Source: Periplaneta americana (lineage: Eukaryota > Arthropoda > Insecta > Blattodea > Blattidae). Taken from it: DNA of 64,000 bases. The stretch is taken from NCBI RefSeq assembly GCF_040183065.1, contig NC_091119.1, forward strand, positions 206,605,298-206,669,297, given 5' to 3'. Shown in pieces: positions 49,831 through 58,800 of this stretch. The first letter of the stretch is position 1; every line of letters starts with the position of its first letter. The notes under the pieces were generated by a model, which searched no databases, was not told where the DNA came from, and was given only the letters and a program-made list of their open reading frames with translations. Position numbers and translations under genes: made by a program.

Positions 49831-52800
49831 GGTGTATCAAAAATACGTGTACAAACTTCAGGCATGGGTTCCTTAGACCAAAAGAAGGAAAAAAGTTCAT
49901 ATGAACATATGTCCCATAATCCTTTGTTTCCCCGTTAGGAACTGTTCAACACATTGGTACACTCATAATGTGCCAACACACAAAACTCATAACCAATGCT
50001 CGAAATGTCCTCCTCTTGCTTCTAGACATGCATGCACTCGTCGAATAATGGACTGTCGCACCCTTTCAAATACTCCGGGATGATGTCGAATTGTTTCGCA
50101 GGCTTCCATGACACGTCGATGAAGAGTTTCTTGATCCGGGATGTCTGCTCCATAAACTAATTGTTTAAGGTGCCCCCAAAGATAAAAATCCAAAGGATTG
50201 AGGTCGGGAGAACGTGCTGGCCATTGAACTGGTCCTCCTCTGCCTATCCATCTGTCATGGTAGACACCAGTCAGTGTATCTCGAACAAGGCGACTAAAAT
50301 GTGCTGGAGCCCCATCATGCATGAACCACATGTTTCGTCTTATGTTCAGAGGCACATCTTCGTGCAGTAATTCTGGAAGAGTGTTTTGGATAAAGTCCCT
50401 GTAGATAGCACCTGTAAGACGTGCTGGTAGAACGTATGGACCTACCAGACAGTCACCTACAATTCCAGCCCACACATTAATCCTAAATTGTTGCTGATGT
50501 CTAGCCTGAAATACAGCACGAGGATTACGATCTGCCCATAGTGTTCATTGTGGAAATTGGTAATTCCATCTCTCCCAAATGTTGCCTCATCTGTAAACAA
50601 AACTAATGAGACAAACAATGGATTGGCTATTTGTGCTAGAAACCATCGGCAAAAGTTCTCCCGTGGTGGATAATCGGCAGGCGAAAGGCCCTGCACACGT
50701 TGCATATGATACGGATACAAGAGCTGCTCCATGCTGTACTGTGTGATGTACCAGTTGCCACAGCCAATTGTCTTGTACTGATACCTGGATCGTCGTCGGC
50801 ACAGTGTAAAATGTCTTCTTCGAGGTTCGGCGTACGAACAATTCTTGGTCTTCCACGATCACCAGTCTGTGGTGCAACAGTTCCTGTCTCAGCAACGCGA
50901 CGATACACAGCAACAAAGGTTTGATGATTCGGTTGTCTTCGGTCTGGAAACGCCATCTGATACAGCCGTACAGCCTCGCGTCCATTACCATTCGCGCGAC
51001 CATACATAAAAATGATGTCAGCCTGCTCACGAAATGAATATCGTCCTGACATGGTTGAACGAAACACGTTAACTCACTCCACGTTCACAATTGCAACGTT
51101 GAAGACAGACTAATGACAAATGACACATGTAAACAAGTCTCCATGGCAACACTTCGCCATCTGCAGTCCATTTCTGATACAATGAGTCACAGCCTTCTAT
51201 GAATGAGTGCATAAAGAAATGAAGTTTTGAGGTTGGACCTCGAAGGCCGTTGAACGCAAACTTTTAGTAATAAATGAATAACGGGGAAACAAAGGATTAT
51301 GGGACATATGTTCATATTAACTTTTTTCCTTCTTTTGGTGTAAGGAACCCATGCCTGAAGTTTGTACACGTATTTTTGATACACCCTGTATATATATAGA
51401 TATCATTACACACGCTTTTGGCAATGGTGACATTGATAACAAAGCCACGTTCGCTGAATTGGTTTGTGTGCAGTAGGCCTAATTTGCTAGTGCAAAGTCA
51501 CTCAATCCAAAAGAGAGGAGAAAAAAAAAGAATATACGGGATGGGTAGAAATGTTTCAGCATTTCTCTTCTAACGCCGAGTTCACACAGAATCAGACGCG
51601 GCGCGACGCACGTTTTGCTTTACAACGCCTCGCGACAGCTTAAAACTGTCTGCTCGCGACAACTAATTTGCTGGCTGTGTGGGTTTGGAAAACTGGCCTA
51701 GGCTAGAAAATGGCGTCAATAAAAGAGGACTGTCTATATGAGAAATTCTATTGCATTTGCTTATTATTTGTTAAGGACGCAAGCTCCTAAAAATCTATAC
51801 GATTGATTGAGTCTTAAAATTAAAATATACTGCACAAACGTAGTTTTTTATGTTTATGAGTATTTCACCACTCACAATAAAGAAAAATAATATATTAAAT
51901 CAATAATGAGTGATATTATAGAGCAGAGAATTAGGCTTACTACAAATTACACTGGTCAACAGTCATTTTGCGCCAGACATAAAACAAATTCTTACTAATT
52001 TCGACCTCCTGAATTAAAAAATAACAAGCAAAATGTTCCATCACTTCGGGTTTTCGAGATGCACAATACAATTAATTTTCTATGCATTTTATTTAAAAAT
52101 TACCGTATTTCGTGTGTAACTATTTTGTTTTACAAATGTGAAGACCCATTATGTGAAAACAATATTAGTATAACTAGGGCACCATGTTAGAAGCACTTGT
52201 AGAAAGGGAAATTATTTTATTGCCCTTCTACGAGTCTATTTCGTGGCACCAATTCACTTGGGTTTACCTGATTTTACTTGAGATGTGCATTTATTTCACG
52301 GTGAGCTTAATTACATTACTGTAGTTTATATTTTGCAATATATCACCATGTCAAAACCACTTCTAGAAGCGTAAATTGTTTTATTGGCTTTTTCGGTTCC
52401 ATTTGGAGGGGAAGAAACAGGTTCGCCGTATGAAAACGCTTCAGTTTACCAGGATATTTCTGTGGTGTTAGTATTCTGTGTAGGACGTGTAGGCTATTTC
52501 TTTAAAGTGTGCTTTAATGATAATATTCGAAGTACGAATGGTTTATATGTGCGAATTTGAAGGTTGTAGCATTGCTTTTTGGAATGCAATTAGGTTACAC
52601 AAAATTTTGCTGCTTTCTGTAAAATTGGACAGTCGCGCTCGAGATATTTTATTTTTATTTTTTTTATTGGGTTACTTTACGACGCTTTTCACCATCTAGG
52701 TTATTTAGCGTCTGAATGAAATGAAGGTGATAATGCCGGTGAAATGAGTCCAGAGTCCAGCACCGAAAGTTACCCAGCATTTTCTCGTATTGGGTTGAGG

Positions 52801-55800
52801 GAAAACCCAGGAAAAAACCTCAACCAGGTAACTTGCCCCAATCGGGATTCGAACCCGGGCCACCTGGTTTCGCGGCCAGACGCGCTCACCGTTACTCCAC
52901 AGGTGTGGACTCGCGCTCGAGATAAGCATTATAAAATAAAATGACAATCACTAGAGCCAAGGAAGAAAAATATTATACACCAACCCCTCGTACCTCAAAG
53001 CGAAGTAATTTTACCCCTTTTACACAATAAGTTAGGGTTAATGAATTTTATTAAAGGAACAATTTATAAAACTGAAGCATTTTAAAATATCCATGAACAT
53101 TTCCTGCTATTAATAATCCGTGGCGCTACACCCCGTGAAGAGCCCAGACCGACCAGCCGGCTGCTGGCCTCACGTCCACATGCCAAAACAGAGGTGGACG
53201 ATCATCCAACTAGAATGGAGGTATTGTGTGGTTAGTACGATGATCTCCCCAGTCGTTATATCTGGCTTTCGCAACCGGCTTTCGCTACCTATCGTAGCTC
53301 CCCAAGTGCATCACGATGCTAGGTGGGCACCGGTCCCATACACTGGCCGAAATTTCATGAGAAAATTTCTTCCCCCATGAGGACTCGGACCAGCGCGCAT
53401 TCCTTAACGTTTCCTGCTATTAGTGATTCAAAAATAAAAGAGGGAGTTCTCAATGGACCACAAATTAGAGAAATAATGGACAATCACTTCGAATCTTTGC
53501 TGGAAGGAAAAGAGACAGTCGTCTGGATTGCATTCAAGGAGGTTGTATTAATTTTCTGGATAACTGTAGAAGTGAGAACTATGAAGAACTAGTGAAAAAA
53601 TTACTGTTGGCGTATTAAACTAGGGGTTGTAAAATTTCCCTGAAAATTCATTCCTTCACTCACATCTTGACTTTTTTTTTCCCGAGAATTGTGCGATTTC
53701 AGTGATGAGCATGATGAGCGCTTCCTTCAAGAAATTTCAACTATGGAAAAAAGATACCAAGGACAGTGGAGTACCAATATGCTAGCAGACTATTGTTGGA
53801 CTTTAGCTCGTGATGTACCTGATACCCAGTGTAAAAGAAAATGAAGAAAAAGAAAGCTGTAATCTTCTGAACAGTGAATATTTAGCCTTATTGTCATTAT
53901 ATAAAACAATATTTTGAATAGATATAAATTCCAAAATTTCTCAAAAAACCGTAACTAACAACTGTTTTTATTGTCATATTCGTATTCAGGAGGCTCAAAT
54001 TATATAGAAAACATATATCACATGCCTAGCGCAAAAAAAATGTTAACATTTGTTACGCAGCGTTTTTATTATAAATTATGATTCACCTGGTGCTTTCATC
54101 TCATTTGCAATTTTTCACATATTTTCAGAAACCACATTATTCTCGTGATATTGTTTCAAAGATTGTACAGAATGTATCTTTCCTGTACTAAATCAACTAA
54201 TTTTTCCGCATCCAGTTCCATTATGAATAATGTGCACTACACAACAATAGTATTTTTGTAGTTAATGAACGCGTGCAATCATAGCCACTACTAACGCATG
54301 CGCAGTACACTGCAGCTATCAGACAGTCTCCTCGCGACGAACTTCTAGCAGTCATTCGATGTTGTCTCTTCGTGTCGCCTTGTGTCTACTCGCGACCGTC
54401 GCGCCGCGTCTGATTCTGTGTGCACCCGGCCTTAACGATTGTCATTCCAGACTCTGACTTATTCCTGCCTGGAACCAATGCTCCTATAGAAAGAGTTTTT
54501 GCCAGAATGAACAACGTATGAACATCAGAGAAAACGTAATTGAAGGTTACCACCATTGCAGGCAATGTTAATTACCGAAGTTAAATTCAAATACAGTTTC
54601 CTTGTTTTCGTCAACGTCTACTGGGTGTTCAGTTCAAAGTGTGTCATGGCTCGCTGTATGCCGTCATATGGCTAGTCGATGAGCGTAGAGAATTCAATCT
54701 TCCTACACTTCCGCAGAGGTGTAAAACCAATGTGTCAGAGAAGTTGCCTAGCAAGTACGGCGTTCATTCTGAAGAGTACTTACCGATACGTACGGTAACG
54801 CCGGTAGTGGCAGGAATGTGAACTGTTTGGAAAGATGTACTGAGGTGGGTTTTTTTCTTACTGTCGGGATATGGGGAGAGGGTTAAGACGATTACTTACG
54901 TATTTGTTGACATTAACTTCGACGGTCAATATGGACACGGAGCATTTGATTTGTATAGTGGAATGTTACCGTACGCAACTGATAACAAATACCCTGCGTA
55001 CGACTTGCCCGCGCAAAACACAGTTCGAAAGAGGTTATGGTAGCACACAGACCGTACAGACCGCCATCTGTTGCTACGACGTTCAAGTTATATCGTACAT
55101 GTCCTCAAGTTCAGATTGAACGTCTTGATTAATAAGCAACTTCTCTGACATAAAAGCTGAAATTCGCTTCAAATCGCTGACTCACAACAGTGACGTCATG
55201 ACACACTTTGAAATAAACACCCAATAGAAGGAGAATATGAAATTTCTTATGGATTTTCATTCATCAGAAAAAAATTTATCCCAATAGATTTTTTCTGGGT
55301 AGACTGAAATTTTGTGTTTTGCGTGCGGTCCGAAACGTGTGCATTTAATCAGAAAATTTACTGGAAAGTGTTTTGTATAAATAAATCTTGAAGCAGTAAC
55401 TATGGCAACAAGATTGACTGTGTATGATCGTAACAGAATTTGTACTCAAACGAAGGTGGGATGATGCTGACGCTGTGCACTCCATGCATGATGGTTCCAT
55501 TTTGCATTGATAACACGAAAATGACTTAACAATGCTTTTCCTGGCCAGGTCATCGGGCGCCTTGTGAATGTCAAGTGGCCTGCAAGCAGGGGCGTATACT
55601 GGTTAAAGGGTTTGGGCTACCGCTGACCCTATTATTACACAAAATATATCTAACAATTACTTTAATTTTAATTAATACGGTAAAACTAATAATACAAAAT
55701 TATTACATTATGTTATATTATAAACTTTTTCTTTTGTAATTTCCTTGGGCTACCGCCGGTAGTCCCGGTAGCCCGCAAAATACGCCCCTGCGGCTGCAAG

Positions 55801-58800
55801 AAGCCCAGATTTACACCTTGGATTTGTTTTCTGTGGAGATACCTTAGACCTCGGGATGTGATTACTTTGGAAGCGTGATGCAGTACAGAACGCACAGCTA
55901 CGTCTGGAAAAATGTGCTGCAAATGCTGGTGCTTACGTTGAATTTTAAATAAACCCAATGACTACGGTATTTTATTCCAATTTGATCCTCTCATGTAATG
56001 TCATTTATGTGTAATAAATAAATGAAAAGTTAGATATAGATAGGCCTATGGGTTGCCCTGTATGTGTGTATATCCCAGTTCTCATTTATTTATTACACAT
56101 ACCGGTACCGGAAGTAGAAACTTAATTGTATAATATGTATATAATATATATACGTGTATAATCTTGAACAATTAATGTCTGCATTATGTTTATACTACTT
56201 TAAAGTTAAAAAATTAAGTTTCTACTCCCGGTACCGGTACTGAATGTTGTACTACTACAAGATACTGTTTTCTGAGATGCTGCTGTACTGGTAAGTGTCC
56301 CGTTTTGGGCTTCAGAAGTTCTGGTCACATTAAAAACGACAAAAAAACGCGAAATGTGCTAAGTGAACCAGTAGTTAGACTCAAATAGCAAGTGTAATCA
56401 CCACAATTACGTGGAGTAGCTCGCTACATGATATACGTAAGTGAGCCTTTCCTTCTTAGGAAGTCCTAGCCCTTTATGGGACACATTGGGCTCATTAAAT
56501 CATTCTTGCAATCACTTCATGTACAAAATACTTCATTTCTGAAGCAGGCAAGAAAGATTTATTCCTAGTGCTCTGTTAGTTTCAGCTTTGTTGCGAACAA
56601 ACATACGAGGAAGAGGAAGAGGAAGAGGAAGACGAAGTTGTGGAGAAATGTTACATCCAAGCAATGAACAAGCTTGGAATCGAAGAAAGAGAATCGAAAG
56701 GTAAGCTGCTACGTGTACTGCTACTAATATACGCGCTGAACCGTAAGTAATGTCATCAATTTCAGGGGGTTATTCTTTGAGATATTTTAAACAAAGAAGT
56801 TCAATACAATTTCGTTCCTTTTTGCTTCCTCTTCGAGATAAAAATTGTTACATAGCATGTTTTGGGAAAGCCAGTGATTTAATTCTCAACTTAATCAGTC
56901 AACTTAAGAGAGCAGTGTATTATGATAAAGAATGATTGAAAGAACTTTAGTTTTGTCCTTTAAATGTGCAGAAATTGTATCCGAACAAATGTAACTTTTA
57001 GTTCTGAAAGGAATTTTAAAATGTTACATCTGTTCGGATCAAATTTCTTCACATTTAAAAGACAAAAATAAAATTCTTTCAATCATTTGTTACCATAACA
57101 CCCTGCTCTCTTAAATTGACTGAGCATATTGGAAATTTAATCAATGGCTTTCTCAAAACACGCTATGAAATGTTTCATGTAAAACAATTATTATTATCTC
57201 GAAAAGCAAGCAAAAACGAGCAAAACTGTATGAAACTTTCTTTTAAATACCTCAAAGAACAATTCCTTGGAATTAATGACATTACTTACGAATCACCCTG
57301 TATAAATTTCATCACAGTAGTTTAAGAAACGTTCACTTTCGTTCATTGCTGTCAGAATACTTGATCCTCCATATTGCCACGTAATGTGAGAATTTAAGGT
57401 TATATTGAATCGGAACAAAACTAAATGCGAACTTCAGATGCAATACTTTTGCAATAAATTTGTTAATAAATAATTAAAAATTTATGTTCGATTTATTGCT
57501 ATATAGAGTCTATGTGAATATAAAGCGATACAAAGGCAGACGGAGAGATATTCTTGCTGAATTAAGACCTCTATAATGTTTCTACCGCTCTATCAAGATC
57601 ACTGTCACATAATATTTTTTTAAATTATTTCCAGTTATCAAGGGAAATTCGACACAACACACCAGCTTGGGAAAGGCATTTGGGAAGATCTCTGAAAAGA
57701 TGGGAAGACCAGTAAATTATACTAAACAACAAAATTGGCCTTTAAAAACCTTTTTTACACAATATATAATTTGTTATGTATTGTGATGCGCTGAGTTCAA
57801 ATATGCACTTAGATTTTATGTAGGACCCTTATATTTTTATTACATCACATATTTTTATTTTTTTTAGAGCAAGAAATAAAATGACCACAGATAGACGAGT
57901 TGTACTTGTTATAATGCAGTTTTTTAAAGAGCAGTTCCATATTGTCATAACTTTCTTTCATTTGCACTGCATGACCAATGGATACGATGGTTGTATGTTT
58001 CCATTATGTAAGAGCACAGCTTTCAGGATTAACTTTGATACGTCTGTGAAGGGACTCCATTCATTTGGGTTGTGACTTTTACCAAGAGCATTCACTAAAA
58101 CATGAGCATCACAACAGTAACACAGGGAATCCTCCATTTTGAAGTACAGTATTTAACCAGCTGCTCCTCTCGTTTTCTAAATACAGATATGCTTGTATCT
58201 CTGTGCAAGAAATTCCAGTCTTTTAGCATACAGCCTAAAAGTTCTGCATGGGCTTTGAAAGATTTAAATCTCGGACTAGATCATTTAACTCTCCCTGAAT
58301 TACCTGATGACGCACATTCGGTCTGTGTCTTCAAACTCTGAACCAGAGTATTCAATTTTCTTACTGTCTTTTCCTTTAAGCCCCCCTATTTTAGACATAC
58401 AAAAATAAAAGTCATCAATATGGTTGGTTGGTTCCTTCCATACTATCAGAATTCCGAAAGGCATAGAAACTTTTCTCTGTTCTTTAGTCGCCCGCTTACA
58501 CGGCTAGCACAATTACACATGAGCAGCCCACCTCCTATTTTGATCACCTAGTTTACAGCCAAAATATAATTCGTAAACCTTTTCTATAGATTTAACTGCA
58601 TATTCACCACACACAAAACAGTAATTGTCAGGATCACTAATACACTTGCGCGAAATATTTAACTCTGTGTTCTAGTACTTTAATTTAATAGAACACAAAC
58701 ATAACATATGGATTCCACTACACACAAAGCTAAATGATGGCTGTATCAACCACATACTTCTTTACAGCAGTAAAACTTGTAAGTTACTGAGTCTCCTAAC

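Larger units (their letters stand above)
51574..54431. mobile_element. Harbinger-like relic with MADF start and nested SINEs
   Basis: The inner 29-bp arms CACACAGAATCAGACGCGGC plus GCGACG are inverted at the right end. TAA (left) and TTA (right) adjoin the ends, a TWA-like but imperfect duplication. A MADF start lies at 54221 on the minus strand. A possible first exon [20 protein letters not shown] lies at 51711 on the plus strand. Two SINEs and part of another repeated gene are inside. Confidence 0.55.

Noticed and set aside
57641-57710. Exon-like stretch in OBP intron 3 with good acceptor
   Set aside because: No suitable donor or phase to join exons 3 and 4, which already fit each other.
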